A stretch of 64,000 nucleotides of DNA from Pelagibacteraceae bacterium AG-390-D18 (GCA_003279715.1 QCGY01000003.1:43080-107079), one strand, 5' to 3'; shown: positions 27,132 through 37,836, numbered from the stretch's first letter. Notes: generated by a model from the letters alone, not told the origin. Numbers and translations: made by a program.

Positions 27132-28213
27132 TTTTTTAATACTTGTTTAATAGTACTCATAAATTTTAAATTTTCTTTTTTAGATCCAATAGTTAATCTT
27201 AATTTATTCTTTATATGATAACCATCTTCAGTTGATCTTAATATGACTCCCTTATCTTTAAGTTTTTCATACAAAAATTTTGCTGAATAACTGCATTTTT
27301 CAAAATTAAGTAACAAAAAGTTTGCTGAAACTGAATTTGAATAAATATTATATTTTTCAAGAAACTTTTTAATGTTTCTCGCATGAAATAAATTATGTTT
27401 AATTGATTTGTTAATAAATGCTTTATCTTTAAGTGACTCGACAGCAGCTAATTGGGCAATACCATTTACATTAAATGGGGGTTTTATAACATTTAGTGCA
27501 TCTACTATTTTTTTCGAACCATACCCCCAACCTACTCTCAAAGATGCTAATCCAAACATTTTAGAAAAAGTTCTTAGAATGAAAACATTATCCTTATTTC
27601 TAAATAAATCTAAGCCTGATGAATAATCTTTATTTTTCATATATTCAGCATAGGCATCATCAATAACTAATAAAATTTTTTTATCTAATTTTTTTCTTAA
27701 ATCCATTACCTCTTTTTTAGTTAAGTAGGTTCCCGTTGGATTATTTGGGTTAGCTATAAAAACAATTTTAGTTTTCTTTGTAATTTTTTTTAAAATTTCT
27801 TTAACAGAAACTTTAAAATTACTTTCCTTAGCAAATACAACTTTTGCACCAACAATTTTTGAGTAAATTCTGTACATTAAAAAGCTATATTCTGGAATTA
27901 CAACCTCATCTTTTGGATTTAAAAATAATTGACAGATCATTTGAATAACCTCATCTGATCCTGCTCCACAAATAATTTTATCTAAATTACATTTGTAAGC
28001 TTTGGATATTGCTTTTCTTAAATTTTGAGATTTTCCGTCAGGATATTTATCTAAAATTAGATTTTTATTTGATATAATTTTCTTAGCTTTAGGACTCATG
28101 CCTAAAGCAGATTCATTCGCAGACAGCTTAATTACCTTTTTAAATTTATTAACTTTTGATTTACCAGGCTTATAAGCTTCGATATTAAATTTTTTAAAAT
28201 TTGGAGTTATCAT
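27128..28213 (-). CDS. hisC: Histidinol-phosphate aminotransferase (aromatic aminotransferase family)
   Basis: This is a fold type I PLP aminotransferase. KLSANESALGMSP at the N-terminus and AGSDEVIQMI near residue 90 are typical of HisC. PNNPTGTYL and DDAYAEY hold cofactor contacts, and the PLP lysine is in RTFSKMFGLASLRVGW. Length 361 aa fits. HisC makes histidinol phosphate from imidazole acetol phosphate. Here the gene is paired with tyrA rather than with other his genes, as is common in alphaproteobacteria, so a role in aromatic amino acid transamination is likely as well. It is divergent from metX, with a 191 bp spacer holding the SAM-II riboswitch. Confidence 0.92.
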   Translation of the reverse strand: MITPNFKKFNIEAYKPGKSKVNKFKKVIKLSANESALGMSPKAKKIISNKNLILDKYPDGKSQNLRKAISKAYKCNLDKIICGAGSDEVIQMICQLFLNPKDEVVIPEYSFLMYRIYSKIVGAKVVFAKESNFKVSVKEILKKITKKTKIVFIANPNNPTGTYLTKKEVMDLRKKLDKKILLVIDDAYAEYMKNKDYSSGLDLFRNKDNVFILRTFSKMFGLASLRVGWGYGSKKIVDALNVIKPPFNVNGIAQLAAVESLKDKAFINKSIKHNLFHARNIKKFLEKYNIYSNSVSANFLLLNFEKCSYSAKFLYEKLKDKGVILRSTEDGYHIKNKLRLTIGSKKENLKFMSTIKQVLKK

Positions 28214-28286
28214 TTTTTTAATTTATGAGCTCTTTATAGATAAAATTACAAATTTTTATAGAGAATAAGAGAATTTTTTAAAAAAA

Positions 28287-28315
28287 TTGACATAATAAAT
28301 AAGTTCTAGTAAAAA
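28287..28315 (+). promoter_or_regulatory. Promoter driving the SAM-II riboswitch and metX
   Basis: A perfect TTGACA is followed after 17 bp by TAAAAA, a 4 of 6 match to TATAAT. Transcription would then begin near 28321, exactly at the first bases of the riboswitch. The agreement between promoter spacing and the RNA start supports the call. Confidence 0.55.
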
Positions 28316-28320
28316 AATTA

Positions 28321-28368
28321 TGCGCTGATTTAACTGAATTGCGAGCGCTTAAAAAAAACCGCTAAAAT
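28321..28368 (+). promoter_or_regulatory. SAM-II (SAM_alpha) riboswitch upstream of metX
   Basis: The sequence GCGCTGATTTAAC followed by ATTGCGAGCGC and later CCGCTAAAATAG matches the SAM-II aptamer, a pseudoknot of about 50 nt that binds S-adenosylmethionine. P1 pairs GCGCT (28322-28326) with AGCGC (28344-28348). The A-rich run at 28349-28358 is the second loop, and GCTAAAA is the 3' pseudoknot strand. SAM-II RNAs are typical of alphaproteobacterial metA/metX leaders. High SAM would stabilise the fold and lower expression of metX. The likely ribosome-binding site AAGG (28393-28396) is about 25 nt further on. Confidence 0.93.
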
Positions 28369-28404
28369 AGTTTTTTTTCTCACAATTCAAATAAGGCCTA
28401 AAAT

Positions 28405-29523
28405 ATGAATACTGAGAAAAATATAAAAACTTTATTGGTAAAAAAACCACTTAAGTTAGACTGCGGAAAGACAATTAATAATTTCCCTATAGCCTATGAA
28501 ACTTATGGATCTTTAAACGAAAAAAAAGATAATGCCATTTTAGTTTTTCATGCTTTAACAGGTGATCAATTTGTTACCGGCTTAAACCCAATTACTAATA
28601 AAGATGGTTGGTGGTCGTATGCTGTAGGGTCTAATAAATCAATTGATACAAATAAATATTTTGTAATATGCTCGAATGTAATTGGAGGATGTCTAGGCTC
28701 GTTTGGGCCAAATCACAAAGATCCTGAAACCCAAAAAGTTTTTGGAACTAATTTTCCTGTAATTACTATTAATGACATGGTCAATGCTCAATATAATTTG
28801 ATTGAACACTTTGGCATAGACAAACTTTTTTCAATTGTTGGTGGATCAATGGGTGGTATGCAAGTGCTTCAATTTATTAGTAATTTTCCTGATAAAGCAA
28901 AAACTGTGATACCTATAGCATGCACATCCAGTCACTCTGCACAAAATATTGCATTTAATGAGCTTGGAAGACAAGCGATTGCCGCAGATAGTAATTGGAA
29001 TGAAGGAAATTATAATTCCAAAGATACTATACCCGATAAAGGTTTGGCAGTTGCAAGAATGGCTGCTCATATCACATATCTTTCAAAAAAAGGTCTTCAA
29101 GAAAAATTTGGAAGAAAATTACAAGAAAGAGAAGATCTTAAATTTGGATTTGACGCAGATTTTCAAATTGAAAGTTACTTGAGATATCAAGGATCAGTTT
29201 TTGTAGATAGATTTGATGCAAATAGTTACCTTTATATTACGAGGGCTATGGATTACTTTGATTTAGGTAAACAATTTAACGGAAATTTATCAGATGCTTT
29301 TAAAGAAACCAGGGCTAAATTTTTCATAATATCTTTTACATCAGATTGGCTTTATCCTACTCAGGAAAATAAAGATATCGTAATTGCTTTAAATGCTATT
29401 GGTGCTGATGTAGGTTTTGTTGAAATTGAGTCAGATAAAGGACATGACTCTTTCTTACTTGATGTTCCAGACTTTCTAAGTGCTCTTAAAAATTTTTTAG
29501 ATAAATCTTATATTGAAAATTAA
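28405..29523 (+). CDS. metX: Homoserine O-acetyltransferase (MetX family)
   Basis: This enzyme activates homoserine by O-acylation, the first dedicated step of methionine synthesis. It has the alpha/beta-hydrolase fold. NAILVFHALTGDQ is the oxyanion region, the serine nucleophile sits in GGSMGGMQ, the aspartate in SDWLYPT and the histidine in KGHDSFL. Length 372 aa is standard. Some MetX proteins use succinyl-CoA instead of acetyl-CoA, and I cannot settle this by eye. The gene is controlled by the SAM-II riboswitch just upstream and is followed 2 bp later by metW, the usual alphaproteobacterial pairing. The identification of the family is secure. Confidence 0.94.
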   Translation: MNTEKNIKTLLVKKPLKLDCGKTINNFPIAYETYGSLNEKKDNAILVFHALTGDQFVTGLNPITNKDGWWSYAVGSNKSIDTNKYFVICSNVIGGCLGSFGPNHKDPETQKVFGTNFPVITINDMVNAQYNLIEHFGIDKLFSIVGGSMGGMQVLQFISNFPDKAKTVIPIACTSSHSAQNIAFNELGRQAIAADSNWNEGNYNSKDTIPDKGLAVARMAAHITYLSKKGLQEKFGRKLQEREDLKFGFDADFQIESYLRYQGSVFVDRFDANSYLYITRAMDYFDLGKQFNGNLSDAFKETRAKFFIISFTSDWLYPTQENKDIVIALNAIGADVGFVEIESDKGHDSFLLDVPDFLSALKNFLDKSYIEN

Positions 29524-29525
29524 TC

Positions 29526-30122
29526 ATGAAAAATGAATTTAAAGTTATTGCTGAATTAATTGAACAAGATAAAAAAGTTTTAGATGTTGGCTGTGCTGAT
29601 GGAACTTTGATGAAATTTTTAAAAGATAATAAAAATATTAACATTAGAGGATTAGAAATCTCAAAAGATAAAGTGCAAAAATGTATAGCTAAAGGTTTAA
29701 CAGTAATTGAGGGAAATGCTGAAAAAGATTTAATGCAATTTCCTGATAAATCTTTTGATTATGTTGTTTTAAGTCAAACACTTCAGGCATTTCTTAATCC
29801 TGAAAAAGTAATAAATGAATTATTAAGAGTTGGAAAAAAAGCAATAGTTACGATACCTAATTTCGGTTATTGGAAAATTAGACTTCATTTGTTAACTAAA
29901 GGAACAATGCCTATAACTAAAACATTACCTGATGAATGGTATAACACTCCAAATTTACACATGTGTACAATTAAAGATTTTGTTCATTTTGTAAAATCTA
30001 GAAATATTAAAATTTTTAAATCAATAGCTCTTAACAATGAAAACGTATCATCAATTAATGATACTAATCTGGGTGTTAAAAATTTATATGCTGATTTGGG
30101 TATATTTTTAATTGAAAAATAA
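29526..30122 (+). CDS. metW: Methionine biosynthesis protein MetW (methyltransferase fold)
   Basis: MetW is a small protein with the class I methyltransferase fold that is encoded with metX in many proteobacteria and is needed together with it for homoserine acylation. The SAM-binding loop VLDVGCADGTLMKFL is at residues about 19-33, and the SQTLQAF and VTIPNFGYW motifs are typical of the family. The protein is 198 aa. It begins 2 bp behind metX and so falls under the same SAM-II riboswitch. gloB follows immediately. No methylation substrate is known from the sequence, and its role may be to support MetX rather than to methylate a small molecule. Confidence 0.92.
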   Translation: MKNEFKVIAELIEQDKKVLDVGCADGTLMKFLKDNKNINIRGLEISKDKVQKCIAKGLTVIEGNAEKDLMQFPDKSFDYVVLSQTLQAFLNPEKVINELLRVGKKAIVTIPNFGYWKIRLHLLTKGTMPITKTLPDEWYNTPNLHMCTIKDFVHFVKSRNIKIFKSIALNNENVSSINDTNLGVKNLYADLGIFLIEK

Positions 30123-30123
30123 T

Positions 30124-30843
30124 ATGAGAATAGAAATAATTCCATGCTTAAAAGATAACTACAGTTATTTGATAATTGATGAATCTAATAATAATGCATG
30201 CGTTGTTGACCCAAGTGAAGCTGGGCCAGTTATTAATTTTATTGAAAAAGAAAATATTTCCCTAAAATATATACTAAATACACATCATCATTTTGATCAT
30301 ATTGGAGGGAACATGGATCTAAAAAATAGATACAATTCAATTGTAGTTGGATATAAGGATGATGCTAATAGAATTCCAGAAATTGAGGTTTTAGTTGAAG
30401 ATGGTCAAATTTGGAAAGCTGATAATTTTGAGGCAAAAATTATTCATGTGCCTGGACATACAATAGGTCATATTAGTTTTTATTTTTTTAAAGAAAAACT
30501 AATCTTTACCGGTGACACATTATTTTCTCTTGGTTGTGGAAAAATTTTTGAAGGCACTTATCAAGAAATGTTTAGCTCTTTAGATAAGATTAAAAACCTT
30601 CCTGATGACACTAAAATTTATTGCGGACATGAATATACACTTCAAAATTCCCAGTTTTGTATCAAGTATGAGCCTGAGAATTTAAATTTACAAAATAAAA
30701 TATCAAAAATTAATGAAAAAATTAAAAAAAAACTGCCTACTATCCCTTCCAGCATCAAAGATGAAAAAGAATGTAATATATTTTTAAGAGCAAAAAACGT
30801 TGAATCCTTTTCAAAATTGAGAGATTTAAAGGATAATTTCTAA
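30124..30843 (+). CDS. gloB: Hydroxyacylglutathione hydrolase (glyoxalase II)
   Basis: This metallo-beta-lactamase-fold enzyme hydrolyses S-lactoylglutathione in methylglyoxal detoxification. The binuclear metal site motif THHHFDHIGG is near residue 52, HVPGHTIGH is the second ligand segment, FTGDTLFSLGCGK the third, and YCGHEYT the fourth. LNLQNKI and NIFLRAKN near the end match glyoxalase II rather than the wider lactamase family. The ORF track begins at a TTG inside the metW end; the ATG at 30124, 1 bp after the metW stop, gives the conserved start MRIEIIPCLKDNY and 239 aa. It is the last gene in the metX operon. No glyoxalase I gene is nearby. Confidence 0.92.
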   Translation: MRIEIIPCLKDNYSYLIIDESNNNACVVDPSEAGPVINFIEKENISLKYILNTHHHFDHIGGNMDLKNRYNSIVVGYKDDANRIPEIEVLVEDGQIWKADNFEAKIIHVPGHTIGHISFYFFKEKLIFTGDTLFSLGCGKIFEGTYQEMFSSLDKIKNLPDDTKIYCGHEYTLQNSQFCIKYEPENLNLQNKISKINEKIKKKLPTIPSSIKDEKECNIFLRAKNVESFSKLRDLKDNF

Positions 30844-30853
30844 TTAATTCGAC

Positions 30854-30881
30854 TTGACTAAAACCTTGCTACAACTATATT
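30854..30881 (+). promoter_or_regulatory. Promoter of the rplU-rpmA-obgE operon
   Basis: TTGACT and TATATT are separated by 16 bp in the 65 bp gap between gloB and rplU. Both hexamers match the consensus in five of six positions. The -10 ends 27 bp before the rplU ATG, leaving a short leader. This is the natural start of the run rplU to rppH. Confidence 0.65.
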
Positions 30882-30908
30882 GCGGTAACTTAAATTTAAA
30901 TTCTTGCT

Positions 30909-31322
30909 ATGTCATACGCTATAATTAAAACAGGTGGAAAGCAGTACAAAGTAAAAGCTGGTGAAATCCTTAAAATTGAAAAATTACCAGATTCAAAACC
31001 TGAGTCTAAAGTAGAATTCAACGAAGTACTTGCATATGGAGATGATAAATCTATAGAAATAGGTACCCCACATGTTGAAGGTGCTAAAGTAGAAGCTGAT
31101 TTAATTAAAAATGGTAAAGATAGAACAATTTTAATCTTCAAAAAAAGAAGAAGACATAATTCAAGAAGAAAAAATGGTCATAGACAAGAACACACAATGA
31201 TTAGAATTAACAAAATTTTTTCTAAAGATGGTAAAGTTTTATCTGAAGCAGAAAAAATGGTTAAACCAACTAAAAAAATTGAAGCTGAAGTTAAACCAAA
31301 AACAGAAGTGGTAAATAAATAA
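30909..31322 (+). CDS. rplU: 50S ribosomal protein L21
   Basis: L21 binds 23S rRNA in the large subunit. The N-terminus MSYAIIKTGGKQYKVKAGE is diagnostic, and KKRRRHNSRRKNGHRQ is the conserved basic RNA-binding loop. The core ends near residue 103. A tail of about 34 residues rich in lysine, glutamate and valine follows, giving 137 aa; such tails occur in alphaproteobacterial L21 proteins. The gene follows a good promoter and precedes rpmA by 12 bp, the universal order rplU-rpmA-obgE. The identification is secure. Confidence 0.97.
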   Translation: MSYAIIKTGGKQYKVKAGEILKIEKLPDSKPESKVEFNEVLAYGDDKSIEIGTPHVEGAKVEADLIKNGKDRTILIFKKRRRHNSRRKNGHRQEHTMIRINKIFSKDGKVLSEAEKMVKPTKKIEAEVKPKTEVVNK

Positions 31323-31334
31323 ATTAGGTAAGTT

Positions 31335-31589
31335 ATGGCAACAAAAAAAGCAGGTGGATCATCGAGAAACGGACGAGATAGTGCTGGGCGAAGACTTGGT
31401 GTTAAAAAGTATGGTGGTGAAACGGTAATACCTGGAAATATTATTGTAAGACAAAGAGGAACTAAAATTTTTCCTGGTGAAAATGTAGGAATGGGTAAAG
31501 ATCATTCTATTTTTTCAGTAGCAAAAGGTAAAGTTGTATTCAAAAAATCAAAAGCAGATAGAACTTTCGTTTCAGTAAGACCCAATTAA
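31335..31589 (+). CDS. rpmA: 50S ribosomal protein L27
   Basis: L27 reaches into the peptidyl-transferase centre. The start [20 protein letters not shown] is the standard N-terminus of the uncleaved type, without the processed leader known in Firmicutes. [17 protein letters not shown] follows. The 84 aa length is normal. AGGTAAG before the ATG gives a usable ribosome-binding site. The gene sits between rplU and obgE. The identification is secure. Confidence 0.98.
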   Translation: MATKKAGGSSRNGRDSAGRRLGVKKYGGETVIPGNIIVRQRGTKIFPGENVGMGKDHSIFSVAKGKVVFKKSKADRTFVSVRPN

Positions 31590-31592
31590 TAG

Positions 31593-33696
<2,104 letters not shown>

Positions 33697-33697
33697 A

Positions 33698-34948
33698 ATG
33701 ATTAAAAAAATGAACTTAATAGGTATTAAAAGTAGAAGAGCCTCTGAAAAAAAAGTTAATATAGATACCAAAAATAAAGTTTTAAATCTTTATGCTAAAT
33801 TACTCGATAAAGAAAATAAATCGATTTTAAGAGAAAACTTAAAAGATATTAAGTTTGCCAAAAATAAAGGAATTAAAGAAAATCTAATTAAAAGACTACA
33901 AATTGATAAAGTAAAACTCAAAAAAATCAAAGACTCTGTCATTAAAATTTCAAAACTAAAAGATCCTGTAAATGTAACTCTTAAAAAATGGAGTAGACCA
34001 AATGGATTAAATATAAAAAGAGTAACTATACCTATTGGCGTAATTGGTGTTATTTTTGAAAGTAGACCTAATGTAACATCTGATGTAGCAGGTCTATGCT
34101 TCAAATCTGGTAATGTTGTAATTTTAAAAGGTGGATCAGAGGCTATAAATACCAATAGAATACTTGCAAAATTATTTAGACAAGCTCTTCGAAAAAATAA
34201 TGTTGATGAAAATTATATCCAATTTGTAGACTCTAAAGATAGAAAAATGGTCGACATTATGCTTTCTAAAATGAAAAAATACATTGATGTGATAATTCCT
34301 AGAGGTGGAAAAAATTTGGTAAAAAGAGTTCAGGATTTTTCAACAGTTCCTATAATTGGTCATCTGGAAGGTATTTGTCACACATTTATTGATAAAGATG
34401 CTGAATTTAATATGGCATCAAACATCATTTATAATGCAAAATTAAGAAATACAGCTATTTGCGGTGCAACTGAAACTATTTTACTTCATGAGAAAATAGT
34501 TAAAAAATTTTGTAATCCAATTTTAAAAAGACTTGAAGATCAGAATTGCAAAATATATGGGGATAATATCGTGAGAAAATATTACAAAGGTAAAATATAT
34601 CCAGCCAAAGAGAAAGATTGGTCTACGGAATATTTAACAACTGCTGTGTCGGTTAAAGTTGTTAAAAGTTCTGATGAAGCTATCAATCATATCAATAAAT
34701 ATGGAACTATGCATACCGACTCAATTATTACTAAAAATAAAAAAACAGCTAATAAGTTTTTAAAGAATGTTAAAAGCTCTATTGCAATGCATAATACCTC
34801 AACTCAATTTGCTGATGGTGGTGAATTTGGATTTGGAGGAGAAGTTGGTATATCGACAAATACACTTCCCCCAAGAGGCCCTGTTGGTTTAGAGCAATTA
34901 ATTTCATACAAATATGAAATCTCAAGTAAAGGAAAAATAAGAAAATAA
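33698..34948 (+). CDS. proA: Gamma-glutamyl phosphate reductase
   Basis: ProA reduces glutamyl-5-phosphate to glutamate semialdehyde using NADPH. It belongs to the aldehyde dehydrogenase superfamily. PIGVIGVIFESRPNVTSD and LKGGSEA form the cofactor region, the catalytic cysteine lies in LRNTAICGATET, and TQFADGGEFGFGGEVGIST is a family hallmark near the end. Length 416 aa is normal. The first few residues before MNLIGIKS may or may not be used; the ATG at 33698 lies 1 bp behind the proB stop. nadD follows after 15 bp. The identification is secure. Confidence 0.96.
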   Translation: MIKKMNLIGIKSRRASEKKVNIDTKNKVLNLYAKLLDKENKSILRENLKDIKFAKNKGIKENLIKRLQIDKVKLKKIKDSVIKISKLKDPVNVTLKKWSRPNGLNIKRVTIPIGVIGVIFESRPNVTSDVAGLCFKSGNVVILKGGSEAINTNRILAKLFRQALRKNNVDENYIQFVDSKDRKMVDIMLSKMKKYIDVIIPRGGKNLVKRVQDFSTVPIIGHLEGICHTFIDKDAEFNMASNIIYNAKLRNTAICGATETILLHEKIVKKFCNPILKRLEDQNCKIYGDNIVRKYYKGKIYPAKEKDWSTEYLTTAVSVKVVKSSDEAINHINKYGTMHTDSIITKNKKTANKFLKNVKSSIAMHNTSTQFADGGEFGFGGEVGISTNTLPPRGPVGLEQLISYKYEISSKGKIRK

Positions 34949-34963
34949 ATTGAATATAAAAAA

Positions 34964-35470
34964 ATGAAAATTGGAATTTTAGGAGGTTCATTTGATCCAG
35001 CTCACAAAGGTCATTTGGTAATATCTAAGGAGGCTAAAAAAAGATTTAAACTTGAAAAAATTATTTGGGCAGTTACAAAAAAAAATCCACTAAAAGTTGA
35101 GAGTAAGACACCAATATCTAAAAAAATTAAAGATTGTAAAAGAATAATTGGATTGAATTCTTTTATAAAAGTGAAATTTTATGAAAATATCATAAATTCT
35201 AATAAAACTATCGATTTAATCAACCATCTTAAAAAAAATAAAAACTTTGAAATTTTTTTTTTAATGGGAGCTGATAACCTAATTAACTTTCATAAATGGT
35301 TTAAATCTAAATTAATTTCAGAAAAATGTAACATCATCGTATTTGATCGTCACGGATATAAAAAAAATTCTTTAAAATCAAAGACATTTAAAAGACTTAA
35401 CAATAAAACTCTAACATTTGTAGAGTTTAAAAAAGTCAACATTTCATCTTCTCAATTAAGAAAAATTTGA
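34964..35470 (+). CDS. nadD: Nicotinate-nucleotide adenylyltransferase
   Basis: NadD joins nicotinate mononucleotide and ATP to form deamido-NAD. The nucleotidyltransferase signature GGSFDPAHKGHL is at residues 7-18, and the C-terminal SSSQLRK is the ISSTxIR-like motif. A central FFLMGADNLINFHKW matches the family. At 168 aa it is about 20-30 residues shorter than typical forms, ending right after the second motif, so the last helix seems trimmed. It lies in the conserved alphaproteobacterial order proA-nadD-rsfS. The stop codon is TGA. Confidence 0.94.
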   Translation: MKIGILGGSFDPAHKGHLVISKEAKKRFKLEKIIWAVTKKNPLKVESKTPISKKIKDCKRIIGLNSFIKVKFYENIINSNKTIDLINHLKKNKNFEIFFLMGADNLINFHKWFKSKLISEKCNIIVFDRHGYKKNSLKSKTFKRLNNKTLTFVEFKKVNISSSQLRKI

Positions 35471-35487
35471 TAGTCTAATATTAATTA

Positions 35488-35838
35488 ATGGATAAAATTT
35501 CAGATCTAAAATCAGTTGTAATAGATACACTGGATCTTAACAAAGCCCAAGATATTGTCACTATTGACCTTAAAGACAAAAGTTCAATGGCTGACTATAT
35601 GATTATTGCAAGTGGTACTTCTTCAAGACATATACAATCTTTGTCAGAGCAGGTTTTAGAAAAGTTAAAAGATAATGGAATTAATAATTCAAAAATAGAG
35701 GGTAAAGAAAGTAGTGAGTGGAAACTTGTTGATGGAATTGATTTGATTGTACATATATTCCATCCTGATAAAAGAAAGTTTTACGAGCTTGAAAAAATTT
35801 GGTCAGAACTAATTCCAAAGGAAAAGGTTATTATATGA
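35488..35838 (+). CDS. rsfS: Ribosomal silencing factor RsfS
   Basis: RsfS (RsfA, DUF143) binds protein L14 on the large subunit and blocks subunit joining under starvation. The conserved SSMADYMIIASGTSSRHIQS stretch starts at about residue 31, and WKLVDGIDLIVHIFHPDKR lies near the end. The 116 aa length is typical. It ends in ATGA shared with the ctpA start. In many alphaproteobacteria rlmH follows rsfS, but here ctpA follows directly. The identification is secure. Confidence 0.95.
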   Translation: MDKISDLKSVVIDTLDLNKAQDIVTIDLKDKSSMADYMIIASGTSSRHIQSLSEQVLEKLKDNGINNSKIEGKESSEWKLVDGIDLIVHIFHPDKRKFYELEKIWSELIPKEKVII

Positions 35839-36974
35839 AAAAAATTCAACTTTATTTCATAATTTTTTTATCATTTTTTTTTCTCTCACATTCAATAAAT
35901 TCAGCTGAAATAGATATTTATAAAAAAATTGATTTATTTGGAGAAGTTCTTGAAAAAATAAATAAAGAATATGTAGATGAAATTAATCAATCTGAAAGTA
36001 TGGACTCAGCAATTAATGGACTTCTTCAATCACTTGATCCTTATTCTGCTTATATGTCACCAGAAATATTTCAAGAGATGCAAACAGAAACTAGTGGGGA
36101 ATTTGGTGGTCTTGGAATTGAAGTCAGTATGGAGGCAGGTGTTGTAAAAGTTATTACTCCTATAGATGATACTCCTGCCTCAAAGGCAGGAATTAAAGCT
36201 GGAGATTATATAGTAAAAATTAATAACACTCAGGTACAAGGAAAATCATTAAGTGAAGCAGTTGATCTAATGAGAGGTCTGGTAGGTACAGATATTGAGC
36301 TTACAGTAAGACGTCGTGGAGTAAAAAAAGCTCTTACATTCATAATAACAAGAGAAATAATTGAAGTACAATCTGTTAAATCAGATCTTTTGGAAAATAA
36401 TATTGGTTATATTCGATTAACTTCTTTCAATGACAATAGTAGCCAGCAGATTAAAAAAAGAATTAAAAAATTAAAAGAAAATGAAAACTTGAAGGCTTTT
36501 ATATTGGACCTTAGAAATAATCCAGGCGGTCTATTATCTCAAGCAATAAAAATTTCTGACTTTTTTTTAGAAGATGGTGAAATAGTGTCAACAAAAAGTA
36601 GAAAAAAATTAGAAAATAGAAAGTGGTTTGCAAGAAAGGGAGATATTACAGATGGCAAAACTTTGTTAGTATTAATAAACTACGGTTCTGCATCAGCATC
36701 TGAAATTGTTGCAGGCGCTCTTAAAGACCATAAAAGAGCTATTATACTTGGCGAAAGAAGTTATGGAAAAGGATCTGTGCAATCAATAATTCCATTAAAA
36801 AATAAAGGAGCTATAAGACTAACAGTGTCTAAATATTATCTTCCATCTGGAAAATCTATATCTGAAGTTGGCGTAAGACCTGATATTGAAGTGAATGAAG
36901 AAGGTGATAATTTTAGAATTAAAACTGATACTGACAATCAATTAAATTACGCAATAAAGTTACTAAACGGATAA
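35835..36974 (+). CDS. ctpA: Carboxy-terminal processing protease, S41 family
   Basis: This is a periplasmic serine protease that trims protein C-termini and, in several bacteria, controls peptidoglycan hydrolases. A signal peptide covers residues 1-24 (KKIQLYFIIFLSFFFLSHS, cleaved near NSAE). A PDZ domain lies near residues 85-165 with the usual GLGIEV and DTPASKAGIKAGD parts. The catalytic domain has the nucleophile in NYGSASASE and the lysine in ERSYGKGSVQ, the Ser-Lys dyad. The ORF track begins 12 codons upstream inside rsfS; I use the ATG at 35835, which overlaps the rsfS stop as ATGA and begins the signal peptide. The product has 379 aa. Confidence 0.94.
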   Translation: MKKIQLYFIIFLSFFFLSHSINSAEIDIYKKIDLFGEVLEKINKEYVDEINQSESMDSAINGLLQSLDPYSAYMSPEIFQEMQTETSGEFGGLGIEVSMEAGVVKVITPIDDTPASKAGIKAGDYIVKINNTQVQGKSLSEAVDLMRGLVGTDIELTVRRRGVKKALTFIITREIIEVQSVKSDLLENNIGYIRLTSFNDNSSQQIKKRIKKLKENENLKAFILDLRNNPGGLLSQAIKISDFFLEDGEIVSTKSRKKLENRKWFARKGDITDGKTLLVLINYGSASASEIVAGALKDHKRAIILGERSYGKGSVQSIIPLKNKGAIRLTVSKYYLPSGKSISEVGVRPDIEVNEEGDNFRIKTDTDNQLNYAIKLLNG

Positions 36975-36975
36975 T

Positions 36976-37452
36976 ATGAATAAGAACTTTAGCGAACTAC
37001 CGCTAAGAACTGGGGTAGGAATAATCTTGTTAAATAATGAAAACAAAGTTTTTGTTGCAAGAAGAATAGATAATGCAAAAAAATTTTGGCAAATGCCGCA
37101 AGGTGGAGTTGATGATGGTGAAGATTTTTTAAAAGCTGCATATAGAGAGCTAGAAGAAGAAACTAGTGTTAAAAGTGTTGAATTAATAAAAGAAATAGAT
37201 GGCACAATTACATATGAACTTCCTGATCGTTTATTGGGAATTATTTGGAAAGGTAAATACAAAGGCCAAAAACAAAAATGGTTTTTAATGAAATTTACTG
37301 GGGATGAAAAAGAAATTGATATTAAAACTAAAAATCCAGAATTTTTAGATTGGAAATGGATAGATCTTGATCAAATTACAGAAGTAGTGGTGGACTTTAA
37401 ATTACACGTTTATAAAGAACTTCAAGAAAAAGTTAGAAAAATTATCAATTAA
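36976..37452 (+). CDS. rppH: RNA pyrophosphohydrolase (Nudix)
   Basis: RppH removes pyrophosphate from 5' triphosphate RNA ends, which starts decay, and can split dinucleoside polyphosphates. The Nudix box is GGVDDGEDFLKAAYRELEEET, followed by serine where the consensus has the final glycine; the metal-binding REXXEE core is complete. The start LPLRTGVGIILLNNENKVFVARR and WQMPQGGVD are typical of RppH. Length 158 aa is normal. It begins 1 bp after the ctpA stop and ends overlapping the convergent atpC by 8 bp. The identification is secure apart from substrate preference. Confidence 0.93.
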   Translation: MNKNFSELPLRTGVGIILLNNENKVFVARRIDNAKKFWQMPQGGVDDGEDFLKAAYRELEEETSVKSVELIKEIDGTITYELPDRLLGIIWKGKYKGQKQKWFLMKFTGDEKEIDIKTKNPEFLDWKWIDLDQITEVVVDFKLHVYKELQEKVRKIIN

Positions 37453-37836
37453 GAGATCTTAATACTTCAATTTTTTGATCAACTAAATATTTTGATTGAT
37501 CACTAATATCAGGCTTGCCTGCTTCCTCTTCAGCTAATTTAAGTAAATCTTGCTGTTTAGACTTTTCTAAATCTGTAAGATTGAAAATTGAGCTAGTTAG
37601 AATTGATAAATTATTATTTTTAAATTCAACAATCCCATCCTCAACATAATAGTTTTCATCTCCAGATTTAGATAAAATTTTGATAATCCCAGGTTTTAAA
37701 AATGATATAATAGAAATGTGATCCTTAAGTATACCTATTTCACCTTCAAATGCAGGTAAAACAACCTCTGACACATCATCTTTAACTAAAAAAGATTTTT
37801 CTGGGTTTACTATCTCAATCTTAAACTCTTCACTCA

